A DNA stretch of 64,000 bases. It comes from Confluentibacter lentus. Lineage in GTDB: Bacteria; Bacteroidota; Bacteroidia; Flavobacteriales; Flavobacteriaceae. The translations under genes were made by a program, and so were the position numbers. Of this stretch, positions 27,429 to 36,211 are shown piece by piece. Each line of letters opens with the position of its first letter. Position 1 is the stretch's first letter. The notes under the pieces were generated by a model. That model ran no database searches. It saw only the letters and a program-made list of their open reading frames with translations, and was not told the origin of the DNA. Where the stretch lies: NCBI RefSeq assembly GCF_002806995.1, contig NZ_NIHE01000001.1, forward strand, positions 124,001 through 188,000, read 5' to 3'.

Positions 27429-28196
27429 TTAACCTAAATTCTCATTCAAATTCTCAACTAAAGATGAAAGTTGAACCCGCTCTTTCACCACATCGCCGAT
27501 AACAATAATTGCAGGAGAAGTCAATTGTTTTTCTTCAACAACCTGCTGAATGGTGCTAATCGTCCCAATCCCTACTTTTTCATTAACCGTTGTGCCTTCT
27601 TGAATAATCGCTACAGCCGTATCTTGTTTGTTTTCATCTGAAAAAACCTTTACAATCTCTTCCAACTTAGCCATTCCCATGAGAATTACAATGGTTGCAG
27701 TCGACTTTGCTGCAATAGCAACATCTTCAGATAACTGATGATTTTTAGTTGTTCCTGTAATCACCCAAAAACTTTCAGCAGCATGTCGTTTTGTTAAAGG
27801 TATTCCTTGATAAGCTGGCACAGCACTTATAGAGGATATCCCAGGCACCACATAGGTTTCCAACCCAAAAGGTTGTACATAATCAATCTCCTCCGCCCCT
27901 CTTCCAAATATGAAAGGGTCGCCTCCTTTTAACCGCACAACATGTCCTTTTTCTTTAGCTTTCGAAACAATGAGTTCATTAATTTGTTCTTGCTGAAAGG
28001 CATAACAGCCTTTGCGTTTGCCCACAAAAATAACCTCAGCATTTGTTGAAGCATATTTTAGCAACCCCTCATTAATAAGCGCATCGTATAATATCACATC
28101 GGCAGATTCAATCGCCTTGATGGCTTTGATTGTAATTAAATCGACATCACCAGGCCCTGCACCTACGACTGTTAATTTTGGAGTTTTATTGTTCAT
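27429..28196 (-). CDS. cobA: uroporphyrinogen-III C-methyltransferase
   Basis: SAM-dependent double methylation of uroporphyrinogen III to precorrin-2, the branch point to siroheme and B12. Motifs are VGAGPGDVDLIT near residue 11, RLKGGDPFIFGRGAEE and ILMGMAKL. The 255-residue single-domain form lacks the CysG N-terminal part, which is the next gene. It lies 9 bases after the sulfite reductase stop, so siroheme is made together with the enzyme that uses it. Confidence 0.95.
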   Translation of the reverse strand: MNNKTPKLTVVGAGPGDVDLITIKAIKAIESADVILYDALINEGLLKYASTNAEVIFVGKRKGCYAFQQEQINELIVSKAKEKGHVVRLKGGDPFIFGRGAEEIDYVQPFGLETYVVPGISSISAVPAYQGIPLTKRHAAESFWVITGTTKNHQLSEDVAIAAKSTATIVILMGMAKLEEIVKVFSDENKQDTAVAIIQEGTTVNEKVGIGTISTIQQVVEEKQLTSPAIIVIGDVVKERVQLSSLVENLNENLG

Positions 28197-28205
28197 TTCT
28201 ATCTT

Positions 28206-30308
28206 TTAAACAGCCGCTTTCTCAAGCTTGTTTTCTTCTTCTCTATATGTTCTTACTTTATCTAAAAACAGATTGGCACTTTCAATGTATTTAGAGGCGA
28301 AATCTTCGGTCGGTGCATTTTTATTAATCTGATAAATCAATTCAGAGAAAGAAACCCCTAAATTAATTTTACCACTTTCTATAAACAATTCATCAAACTG
28401 ACTGATGATGCCTGCATGTGTGTTTGTGCTTTTATTTTCGGCTATAAGCAATGCTTTCGCAGAATTTACCATAGAACTATAGGCATGATAAATAGCACTA
28501 GAATACACTTTGTTATCGAATGATACTTTAGCATTTTCTATTTTCTCTTCACTTTCAAAAAACAAGGTTGCAATTAAATCAATCACCACACCAGCACATT
28601 CACCGATACCGATTTCCTTAACGTAATCTTCGTTGGTTCCCCAATCAATAAAATCATCTTGGGTTAAATTGGTAACATCCTGAAGGTCATTTAACAAATC
28701 GTAAAAATAACGTTCCCCTGTTACTTGGTAATACTCATAAAATGTTTTTCCGTTAGCATTGGCTTCAAAATCATTTAAAATTCTACGCAACGCTTCAGGC
28801 CCTCTTTTACTTGGCACTTTTACCACTTTATCTGCAAAAGCTCCTTTACCATTTTTTAAATTTTCACCACCTAATAGCACTTGTAAAGCAGGTGCTACTA
28901 ATTTATCTGGTGTACGAACGGACATGCCTTGGAAACCAATATTCGCCATATTGTGCTGTCCACACGCATTCATACAACCACTTATTTTTATTACTAAATC
29001 ATCTTTAGTTAAATATTGTGGATATTCGGTTTTTATAACACGTTCCAATTCATCTGCAATACCAGTGCTACTTGCAATACCTAAATTACAGGTATCCGTT
29101 CCAGGGCATGCGGTAATATCAACGGCTTTATTATAACCTGCTTCTACAAAACCTAATTTTTCCAATTCGTTGTAGAAGAAAGGCACTAAATCTTCCTTAA
29201 CAAAAGGAATCACAATGTTTTGACGCAATGACAAACGTATTTCGCCAGCGGCATATTTTTCAACTAAATCCGCTAACAAACGTGCTTTATCTGTATAAAA
29301 ATCACCCAACAATACTTTGATTCCGATGGCTACATAACCTTCCTGTTTTTGAGGTATGAGGTTAGTAGATTTCCATAAATCGAAGGCTTTTTGGTCTTTA
29401 ATCTCAACTTGAGGCGCTTCAACCGAAACTGGTTTCAACACTGGATAAGCACTGGCATCAATTGCTACCGATTTATGTTCAATCGCATTTTGCTCTTCTT
29501 CAACCAACTTAATAAAAGCATCTAATCCGATATCTTTAATTAAGAATTTCATACGCGCTTTGGCACGACTTTTACGTTCGCCGTAACGGTCAAACACACG
29601 AACAACACCTTCCATAGTTGGAATGATTTTGTCTGTTGGCAAAAAATCATAAAGCACATCCGCTTCACGAGGCTGAGACCCTAATCCGCCACCAATCATC
29701 ACTTTAAACCCACGTACACCATTTTCAATCTTAGCTATAAAACCTAAATCGTGCATGTATGATAATCCCGTATCGTCATCAGAAGATGAAAAGGACACTT
29801 TAAATTTCCGTCCCATTTCCTGACAAATAGGATTTCTTAAAAAGAAACGAAACATCGCATCGGCATACGGCGACACATCAAATGGCTCTTTGATATCGAT
29901 TCCCGCAAGTTCTGAAGCGGTGATATTTCTAACGGTATTACCACAAGCTTCCCTAATGGTAACATCGTCTTTATCCAATTGCGACCAAAGTTCTGGTGTT
30001 CTGTTGATATCAACATAATGAATCTGAATATCTTGACGTGTTGTGATGTGTAATCGTCCACGAGAATATTCATCTGACACATCAGAAATCCGACGTAGTT
30101 GATTGCTCTTTACCTTTCCGTAAGGCAATTTAATACGAATCATTTGTACGCCTTCTTGACGTTGACCGTAGATACCACGAGCTAAACGAAGACTTCTAAA
30201 TTTTTCTTCGTCTATTTTGCCATTTTGAAAAAGCTCAATTTTTTTAGCTAAATCGATAATATCTTTTTCTACAACTTGATTTTCTATTTCTGTTCTAAAA
30301 GTTTGCAT
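28206..30308 (-). CDS. siroheme nitrite/sulfite reductase with C-terminal HEPN-like domain
   Basis: Six-electron reduction of sulfite to sulfide (the context argues against nitrite). From the chosen ATG at 30308 (MQTFRTEIENQ) the protein has 700 residues. It shows the two-fold ferredoxin-like/sulfite reductase repeats and the 4Fe4S-siroheme ligands Cys401 and Cys407 (CPGTDTC) and Cys445 and Cys449 (GCMNAC). The last 110 or so residues (from about 586) are a helical HEPN-like extension with the YSSAIYHAYSSMVNSAKALL pattern, not found in classical CysI or Sir. It lies 10 bases after cysN. Known in Bacteroidota annotations; the purpose of the HEPN part is unclear. Confidence 0.9.
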   Translation of the reverse strand: MQTFRTEIENQVVEKDIIDLAKKIELFQNGKIDEEKFRSLRLARGIYGQRQEGVQMIRIKLPYGKVKSNQLRRISDVSDEYSRGRLHITTRQDIQIHYVDINRTPELWSQLDKDDVTIREACGNTVRNITASELAGIDIKEPFDVSPYADAMFRFFLRNPICQEMGRKFKVSFSSSDDDTGLSYMHDLGFIAKIENGVRGFKVMIGGGLGSQPREADVLYDFLPTDKIIPTMEGVVRVFDRYGERKSRAKARMKFLIKDIGLDAFIKLVEEEQNAIEHKSVAIDASAYPVLKPVSVEAPQVEIKDQKAFDLWKSTNLIPQKQEGYVAIGIKVLLGDFYTDKARLLADLVEKYAAGEIRLSLRQNIVIPFVKEDLVPFFYNELEKLGFVEAGYNKAVDITACPGTDTCNLGIASSTGIADELERVIKTEYPQYLTKDDLVIKISGCMNACGQHNMANIGFQGMSVRTPDKLVAPALQVLLGGENLKNGKGAFADKVVKVPSKRGPEALRRILNDFEANANGKTFYEYYQVTGERYFYDLLNDLQDVTNLTQDDFIDWGTNEDYVKEIGIGECAGVVIDLIATLFFESEEKIENAKVSFDNKVYSSAIYHAYSSMVNSAKALLIAENKSTNTHAGIISQFDELFIESGKINLGVSFSELIYQINKNAPTEDFASKYIESANLFLDKVRTYREEENKLEKAAV

Positions 30309-30318
30309 AATCTTGTTT

Positions 30319-31566
30319 TTATTGAATGAAGCCAGCTCCAACCGTATTGTTGGATTGTGTATCAATTAAAATAAACGAACCGTTGGTTCTGTGATTTTTA
30401 AATTGATCGTAAAAAATAGGCTTATTTAATTTGAATGTTACCGAAGCGATATCGTTTACCCCTAATTCCGTAACATTTTTTTCTATTCCAGAATAATCTG
30501 GATGTATCTTATGGTTGATTCTCTCAACCTTTCCTAAAACTTTATTAACGCCATGTTGCACTACATATTTAGCGCCTGGCACTAATTGTTTAGAATCCAT
30601 CCAACATACATTGGCTGTGAATTCTTTATCAATGGTTGGCAAATCGCCATCCTTCACAATCATATCACCACGACTGACGTTAATGTCGTTTTCCAAAGTA
30701 ATTGTTACTGAAGAACGTCTGGAAGCCGTTTGGTATTTCTGATCGTAAAAATAAATATCTTTAATTTTAGATCTTGTTTTTGAAGGCAACACTAAAATAT
30801 CATCACCAACGCTTAACTCGCCACCATATACTTTACCAGCATAGCCTCTAAAATCATGGAATTCTTCCGTTTTTGGACGAATGACATATTGCACTGGAAA
30901 GCGAGGTGTACCCACATTAAAAATATCAGCTTTATCCAATTGCTCAAAATGCTCTAACAATGACTGACCTTTGTACCAAGGCATGCTTTGTGATCTATTC
31001 ACCACATTATCCCCTTTTAAAGCACTTACGGGAATAAATGTTATTTTTTGGTCTTGGTAATCCCTTTTACTCATTAATTCAGTAAAATCAGCTTTGATTT
31101 TATTATAAATATCCTCTGAATAATCCACCAAATCCATTTTGTTAATAGCAACTACCACATCTTTAATTCGCAATAAATTATTGATGAAGAAATGACGGTT
31201 GGTTTGCTCAATCACCCCTTTTCTAGCATCAATTAAAATGATAGATGCTTGTGATGTGGATGCCCCAGTAACCATGTTTCTGGTATACTCCACATGCCCA
31301 GGCGTATCGGCAATGATGTAACTTTTTTTAGCTGTTGAAAAATAGATATGCGCCACATCAATGGTGATACCTTGTTCTCTTTCAGCAACCAAACCATCTG
31401 TAGCCAAAGAAAAATCGAGATAATCATAGCCTCTTTGTTTACTGGTTTTTTCAATAGCTTCTAACTTATCGGTCGTCAATGATTTTGTATCGTAAAGTAT
31501 GCGCCCTATCAAGGTACTTTTTCCGTCATCTACACTTCCTGCTGTTGCAATTTTTATTACTTCCAT
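30319..31566 (-). CDS. cysN: sulfate adenylyltransferase subunit 1 (GTPase)
   Basis: The GTP-driven partner of CysD for making APS from sulfate and ATP. Elongation-factor-like motifs are GSVDDGKSTLIGRIL (G1), DTPGHVEYTRNM (G3) and NKMD (G4), followed by two beta-barrel domains. At 415 residues it is the single-function form; the APS kinase (CysC) extension seen in NodQ/CysNC proteins is absent. It is downstream of cysD with a 94-base gap full of short near-repeats (GCTTTA/GCTTATA type). Confidence 0.96.
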   Translation of the reverse strand: MEVIKIATAGSVDDGKSTLIGRILYDTKSLTTDKLEAIEKTSKQRGYDYLDFSLATDGLVAEREQGITIDVAHIYFSTAKKSYIIADTPGHVEYTRNMVTGASTSQASIILIDARKGVIEQTNRHFFINNLLRIKDVVVAINKMDLVDYSEDIYNKIKADFTELMSKRDYQDQKITFIPVSALKGDNVVNRSQSMPWYKGQSLLEHFEQLDKADIFNVGTPRFPVQYVIRPKTEEFHDFRGYAGKVYGGELSVGDDILVLPSKTRSKIKDIYFYDQKYQTASRRSSVTITLENDINVSRGDMIVKDGDLPTIDKEFTANVCWMDSKQLVPGAKYVVQHGVNKVLGKVERINHKIHPDYSGIEKNVTELGVNDIASVTFKLNKPIFYDQFKNHRTNGSFILIDTQSNNTVGAGFIQ

Positions 31567-31660
31567 TATTTTATGCTTTATGCTGTAGGCTTTACGCTTT
31601 AAGCAACCTACTTAAATCTTAATTTGTTTTAGCTTATAGCTTATGGCATATAGCCTATTG

Positions 31661-32575
31661 CTAAAAGTACCCCTGTTGTTTACGTTTTTCCATCGCGGCT
31701 TCAGAGCGTTTATCGTCTATACGTGCACCACGTTCGGAAATGGTGGATTCCCTAATTTCGGCAACTACTTTTGAAATGGTTGTTGCTTCAGATAATACCG
31801 CTGCCGTACAACTCATATCACCTACCGTTCTAAAACGCACCAATTCCTCAATCACTTCCTCATGATCATCTCTATAAACCACTTCATCTTCGGCTGACCA
31901 AATCATGCCATCCCTTAAAAATACTTTACGTTTGTGCGCAAAATAAATGGATGGAATTTCAATATTCTCTTGTTCAATATAAGACCAAACATCTAACTCT
32001 GTCCAGTTTGAAATTGGGAACACACGTACATTTTGACCTAAATTAATTTGGCCATTTAGCATATCAAACAACTCCGGCCGTTGGTTTTTTTCGTCCCACT
32101 GACCAAAATCATCACGAACCGAAAAAATACGTTCTTTAGCTCTTGCTTTTTCTTCATCACGACGCGCTCCACCAATACAAGCATCAAATTTAAATTCTTC
32201 AATAGCATCTAAAAGCGTGGTGGTTTGTAATTGGTTCCTACTTGCATATCTACCAGATTCTTCCTTTACTTTACCTTCATCAATGGAATCTTGAACATTT
32301 CTAACAATTAATTCCAATCCTAATTCCTTAACCAACTTATCCCTAAATTCAATCGTTTCAGGGAAATTATGCCCTGTATCGATATGCATTAATGGAAACG
32401 GAATTTTAGCTGGATAAAATGCTTTAACAGCTAATCTCACCAAAGTGATAGAATCCTTTCCGCCAGAAAATAGCAATACCGGTTTTTCAAACTGGGCTGC
32501 TACTTCCCTTAAAATATAAATTGCTTCGTTTTCTAATGAATTTATATGTGATGTGTCTTTTTTTATTGTACTCAT
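31661..32575 (-). CDS. cysD: sulfate adenylyltransferase subunit 2
   Basis: Catalytic ATP sulfurylase subunit. The PP-loop SGGKDS is in the segment LLFSGGKDSITLVRLA, with HIDTGHNFPET and GGARRDEEKARAKERIFSVRD following. It ends with the conserved MEKRKQQGYF tail. Length 304 is normal. It works with CysN. It lies between cysH and cysN in the sulfate-assimilation operon. Confidence 0.97.
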   Translation of the reverse strand: MSTIKKDTSHINSLENEAIYILREVAAQFEKPVLLFSGGKDSITLVRLAVKAFYPAKIPFPLMHIDTGHNFPETIEFRDKLVKELGLELIVRNVQDSIDEGKVKEESGRYASRNQLQTTTLLDAIEEFKFDACIGGARRDEEKARAKERIFSVRDDFGQWDEKNQRPELFDMLNGQINLGQNVRVFPISNWTELDVWSYIEQENIEIPSIYFAHKRKVFLRDGMIWSAEDEVVYRDDHEEVIEELVRFRTVGDMSCTAAVLSEATTISKVVAEIRESTISERGARIDDKRSEAAMEKRKQQGYF

Positions 32576-32672
32576 AATATCTTTATAGTTGATAGTTTTC
32601 GGTTGTTCGTTATTGGTTTCAAAAACTAATCACTAACAACTTTTAACTTTGTACTTTTTACTTTTAACTTCC

Positions 32673-33293
32673 TTAGGCGTGTAACCCGCACTCTCTATTT
32701 TCCAATGCTTTTGTTGGATCGAAATATTTAAATTCGTTTGGCAAATTGTGTTCTGCTAAGTATTTATCTAAATCGGCATCTGACCAATAATAAAACGGAC
32801 TTACCTTTAAAACACCATCTTTACTAACACTGAAAATACCAATACTATCCCTAAATGCTGTTTGGCCTTGGCGCAAATTGGTAAACCACACTTTTGGTTT
32901 GTGTTCTTCCATAGCACGTCTAAAAGGCTCTAACTTAACTTGCTCAGTAAAAAGAGCATGTTCTGGCGCATCTACACCTGGAATACCCATAACCACATCT
33001 CTATGTGCCGATGTTTGTTTAGGCACGTATAGAAACACGTTTAAATTCAAATCCTTTATTACTTTTTCGGCGTGTCTGTAAGTTTGTGGGGTATTATAAC
33101 CTGTATCGCACCAAACTACTGGCACATTGACCTCAACGATATTTACAGCATGTAAAATAGCTGCTTCATACGGCCTGAAATTTGTTGTTACTACCGCTTC
33201 TTTACTAAGTTCAAAAGCCTTCTGTATGATTTCAGAGGGCTTTGCACTTTTATAAGCGTCGTTTAATTCTTTTATTTGATTTTCCGTTATCAT
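32673..33293 (-). CDS. cysH: phosphoadenylyl-sulfate reductase
   Basis: Thioredoxin-linked reduction of activated sulfate to sulfite. It is short (206 residues) and ends in the catalytic ECGLH motif. The paired Cys and CxxC that hold the 4Fe4S cluster in APS-using enzymes are absent: only the Cys in VVWCDTG and the one in ECGLH are present. By established family knowledge this points to PAPS as substrate, which requires an APS kinase; no cysC is in the window. It lies 9 bases after the DUF2061 gene. Confidence 0.9.
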   Translation of the reverse strand: MITENQIKELNDAYKSAKPSEIIQKAFELSKEAVVTTNFRPYEAAILHAVNIVEVNVPVVWCDTGYNTPQTYRHAEKVIKDLNLNVFLYVPKQTSAHRDVVMGIPGVDAPEHALFTEQVKLEPFRRAMEEHKPKVWFTNLRQGQTAFRDSIGIFSVSKDGVLKVSPFYYWSDADLDKYLAEHNLPNEFKYFDPTKALENRECGLHA

Positions 33294-33302
33294 TATAATC
33301 TT

Positions 33303-33566
33303 TTATTTACCCCAATTAATTGAATTCCAAATACGTTCGTGAAAAAAGTACAATATCATTTTTGTAATGACCTCTACGCCCCCTATTAAAAGCGCCGTAT
33401 TTAAGTGACCTGTAACAATCCATGAAATAATCATGGTATCTATGGTTCCTACGATCCTCCAACTAATAGATTTTACCACACTTCTAATGGGCTTTTCTTT
33501 GGCCACATCCTTTTTATAGGTCGCTTTCTCGGTTTGAGCTGAATTTGTTAGTACTTGGTCAATCAT
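33303..33566 (-). CDS. DUF2061 membrane protein heading the sulfate-assimilation operon
   Basis: 87 residues with two predicted membrane segments (about 35-52 and 58-76) and the family signature RSVVKSISWRIVGTIDTMIISW, ending FFHERIWNSINWGK. DUF2061 genes occur next to cysH or cysteine genes in many genomes, but no biochemical role is known to me. As the first gene after the promoter and only 9 bases before cysH, it is probably co-expressed with sulfate reduction. Confidence 0.9.
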   Translation of the reverse strand: MIDQVLTNSAQTEKATYKKDVAKEKPIRSVVKSISWRIVGTIDTMIISWIVTGHLNTALLIGGVEVITKMILYFFHERIWNSINWGK

Positions 33567-33606
33567 TCTTTGTATTATATTATTCCTATCGATTTAATAG
33601 AGATTG

Positions 33607-33637
33607 CAAAAATAATACTTTTTGCTACAACTCAAAA
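33607..33637 (-). promoter_or_regulatory. promoter of the sulfate-assimilation operon (TTTTG, 18-base spacer, TATTTTTG)
   Basis: On the minus strand TTTTG at 33633-33637, an 18-base spacer and a perfect -7 element TATTTTTG at 33607-33614. The spacing is the same as at the pheA promoter. It lies between the Rrf2 regulator gene and the DUF2061 gene, so an Rrf2 binding site here is plausible. Confidence 0.65.
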
Positions 33638-33658
33638 TATATTTATACTTTTTTTAGG

Positions 33659-34069
33659 CTACTTTGATATATCCTCTAAGGTGTTATTTTTAAACACATT
33701 TAGCGTACTATCCCGCACTTGAATCATTAATTTATGAACACTACAAGTCGCTTCATCGGGGCAATCATTACATTTTTCATAAAAATTTAAACTTACGCAA
33801 GACACTAATGCTATGGGACCTTCTAAAACACGCATGACATCGGTCATTAAAATCTCAGACGGTTTTTTTATCAAATAATAACCGCCGTGCTTGCCTTTTT
33901 TGGAACCTAAAAAGCCAGATTTCCTTAGCGTAAGCAAAATGCTCTCTAAAAACTTCTGAGAAATCTGTTCATGTTTAGCAATCTCACCAATTTGTACGGG
34001 TTCATTATTGCCTTTTCTGGCAATATAGGTAAGTGCCTTTAAACCGTATTTTGTTTTTTTAGATAGCAT
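33659..34069 (-). CDS. Rrf2-family transcriptional regulator
   Basis: A 136-residue winged-helix regulator from the ATG at 34069 (MLSKKTKYGLKALTYIA); a frame from 34084 adds five residues. The recognition region IAKHEQISQKFLESILLTLRKSGFLGSKKGKHGGYYLIK is typical of Rrf2. The C-terminal part has a cluster of Cys (SCVSLNFYEKCNDCPDEATC), which in IscR/NsrR-type members holds an Fe-S cluster and in CymR-type members is absent. Its position directly before the cys operon suggests it controls sulfur assimilation, either by cluster state or through the cysteine synthase machinery. This is inferred. Confidence 0.88.
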   Translation of the reverse strand: MLSKKTKYGLKALTYIARKGNNEPVQIGEIAKHEQISQKFLESILLTLRKSGFLGSKKGKHGGYYLIKKPSEILMTDVMRVLEGPIALVSCVSLNFYEKCNDCPDEATCSVHKLMIQVRDSTLNVFKNNTLEDISK

Positions 34070-34163
34070 GTTGCGAAGATACATATTTTAACAAAAGTTT
34101 TACGATACAGAAAAATTTTACGGAGAATATGTATATTTAGTGAGGATATTATAATTTCCAATT

Positions 34164-35450
34164 ATGAAGAAAAACTTAGCAATAATTATTACTATTTTAA
34201 TATTATCAAATTCTTATTCTCAATGCAAAGATATATTTATCGGAAATTTATATCAATTTAAAAATAACGACTTGTTTTTAGCAAAGATTCTTGATAATAA
34301 TAGTTCTGATTACTACATCGATATTTTTTTTAAAGATGAATTTGATAAGAACAATCTCGATTTAAAAACAATTGATGATTTTGAAAACTCACGGCAAACA
34401 ATCAAAAAAGAAATTGCTATTAAAGCTTTTAATTTGAAAGGTTTAGATACAATTTATTTTTACAGTAATTCAAATGAATTAATTGGATATGGTATATATA
34501 AACAATCTGAATACTATGAAAATATGATTGAATCCAGATATATTGCTACCTACACTCCTTATCTTTATGATTCTTCTCAAAAACCTTATTACGCTTCAAA
34601 TTGTAAGACTAGCCATAGAAATACTAAGTGGATTGAATCAGCCAACAATGTTTTAGAAAACAAAATATTAAACACCTATAAAATTAATAAGAGCTCAATA
34701 ATTAAAGTAAGTCATTTCACTGATTCTAACAGTACTACAACTTACTCGATTATATCGTATAGTCTCCCTGATTTAAATTCAATAATTGTTAAATATCAAA
34801 ATGAAAAACTGACAAAAATCTATGAAACAGGAAGTGACTATATTTTAGACGATATGTTTATTTCTTCATTTGAATATAATAATAACCCTATAATTATTAC
34901 AGAACTGACATTACCTGAAAGTGATTATTTTGACAATGCGCCTATATTCTACAATGGGGAAGAATATAGTTTTAAAAAGGGAGATAGAAGTGATACAGAA
35001 AACGCAAAAGGAGATTTCAATGGAGATGGAATAACTGAATATATTTTCATTGAAAAACCGACATTTGCAGATGAATATGGTGAATGTATCGGGAATTGCA
35101 ACTGTTATTTAAAATTCACAAACGAAAATATTACACCAATAAAAATTGAAAACTGCATAGGAGGAATACCAGAAAATTTAGATGATTTAAACAATAATGG
35201 AAACGATGAAATTGGAATTCAAGTAAATTGGTGGAGTCCTTTAGGCGGACGCTATCAAGTATTTACTTTTAAAAATGGAGAATGGAAGTATTTGGTTGAC
35301 CCTATTTCAACGCATTGTTATTCTTGTCCAGAGAATTACAAACCTATAGAGAAAGACCCAGATATTGAAGGCAATGTAATAATCAGATATACAGAAATGT
35401 TACAAGATGGAGAATTTACTTTAAAATCAAAATCGATAAAAGTTGATTAA
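34164..35450 (+). CDS. secreted protein of unknown function with FG-GAP-like calcium motifs
   Basis: 428 residues beginning with a signal peptide (MKKNLAIIITILILSNSYS). The middle contains two Asp/Asn loops of FG-GAP/VCBS type (GDFNGDGITEYIFIEKP, DDLNNNGNDEIGIQ), which usually bind Ca2+ in beta-propeller-like repeats. Several Cys pairs near the C-terminus (GECIGNCNC, HCYSCPENY) may form disulfides. The coding sequence is more AT-rich than the neighbouring metabolic genes, and the gene opens a small plus-strand cassette between two minus-strand blocks, consistent with an acquired insert. I do not recognise a specific family. Confidence 0.7.
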   Translation: MKKNLAIIITILILSNSYSQCKDIFIGNLYQFKNNDLFLAKILDNNSSDYYIDIFFKDEFDKNNLDLKTIDDFENSRQTIKKEIAIKAFNLKGLDTIYFYSNSNELIGYGIYKQSEYYENMIESRYIATYTPYLYDSSQKPYYASNCKTSHRNTKWIESANNVLENKILNTYKINKSSIIKVSHFTDSNSTTTYSIISYSLPDLNSIIVKYQNEKLTKIYETGSDYILDDMFISSFEYNNNPIIITELTLPESDYFDNAPIFYNGEEYSFKKGDRSDTENAKGDFNGDGITEYIFIEKPTFADEYGECIGNCNCYLKFTNENITPIKIENCIGGIPENLDDLNNNGNDEIGIQVNWWSPLGGRYQVFTFKNGEWKYLVDPISTHCYSCPENYKPIEKDPDIEGNVIIRYTEMLQDGEFTLKSKSIKVD

Positions 35451-35471
35451 AAATGCTAAAGTTCACTAAAT

Positions 35472-36026
35472 ATGAATACAAAAATTCCTAATCAAGAAAA
35501 ACCCAGCTTGAGTGAATGGCGAAAACAAAATCCTGGAATGTCAATAAATGATTATTTTAGGATTTTTGGCAAAACTTCTCATTCCTCAAGCACAAATAGT
35601 TATTCAAATGAATATGAAATAACTATGCTTCAAAGAGAATTAAATGAGAAAAAATCTAGCTCATTTTCTTGGTCTTATATTTTTATCATACTTATTATAT
35701 TAGTTGGTTTTTTATCAAACCCTAAAGTAGAAGAACATAGAGAGGCACTAAGAATTAAATTAACTGGAATGGTTGAGAAAGATTTATCAAAAAACACAGA
35801 CAATATACTTATATATGGATTAGGAAAATCATTTATGGATTATTTGATAGATGAGGGTTTAAAAAATGTTTCATCAGATAATTATCTCTTGTTTTCTTTA
35901 ACAAAGTTCAATTTTGCTTCTGAGTCTAAAATAATAGGATTTGGATTTTTTGGAAAAGTTTATATTGCAGAAAAAATAAATGAGGATATGTTTAAAAAAC
36001 TTAATGAAAGTATTAGTTCTAAATAA
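35472..36026 (+). CDS. small membrane protein of unknown function
   Basis: 184 residues. The N-terminal cytoplasmic stretch starts KPSLSEWRKQNPGMSINDYFRIFG, a pattern I associate with uncharacterised flavobacterial proteins. One membrane segment follows (about 68-85, YIFIILIILVGFLSNP), then a soluble C-terminal domain that may resemble DUF4359. It lies 21 bases after the secreted FG-GAP-like protein gene in the same direction. Function unknown. Confidence 0.6.
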   Translation: MNTKIPNQEKPSLSEWRKQNPGMSINDYFRIFGKTSHSSSTNSYSNEYEITMLQRELNEKKSSSFSWSYIFIILIILVGFLSNPKVEEHREALRIKLTGMVEKDLSKNTDNILIYGLGKSFMDYLIDEGLKNVSSDNYLLFSLTKFNFASESKIIGFGFFGKVYIAEKINEDMFKKLNESISSK

Positions 36027-36034
36027 TTAACAGT

Positions 36035-36193
36035 ATGGAAAAAGGCACTCACGGAATTAATGAAGAAAAAGATTTATTAGACGACCGTTTAACTAATCAT
36101 AATGCTAATCCCAATAATGGTAGAAGTTGGGATTCTATAAAATCATATTTACAAAATATGCCTCATAATTATAGCAATAAACCTAAAACTTAA
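36035..36193 (+). CDS. short hydrophilic ORF of unknown function
   Basis: A 52-codon frame, ATG at 36035 and TAA at 36191, starting 8 bases after the previous stop, so co-transcription is likely. The product is hydrophilic and rich in Asn, His and Asp (for example DDRLTNHNANPNNGRSWDS). It has no signal or membrane segment. It could be a genuine small protein or the remnant of a longer gene. It ends 18 bases before the convergent phzF stop. Confidence 0.4.
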   Translation: MEKGTHGINEEKDLLDDRLTNHNANPNNGRSWDSIKSYLQNMPHNYSNKPKT

Positions 36194-36211
36194 CTTGAGT
36201 TAATTGAAGAT

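Noticed and set aside
31567-31660. Near-repeats of GCTTTA/GCTTATA before cysN as a CRISPR-like or regulatory array
   Set aside because: Units are short, degenerate and unspaced; typical AT-rich intergenic low complexity.
32576-32672. TTTTTACTTTTAACTT direct repeats between cysH and cysD
   Set aside because: Simple-sequence drift with no clear unit or partner structure.
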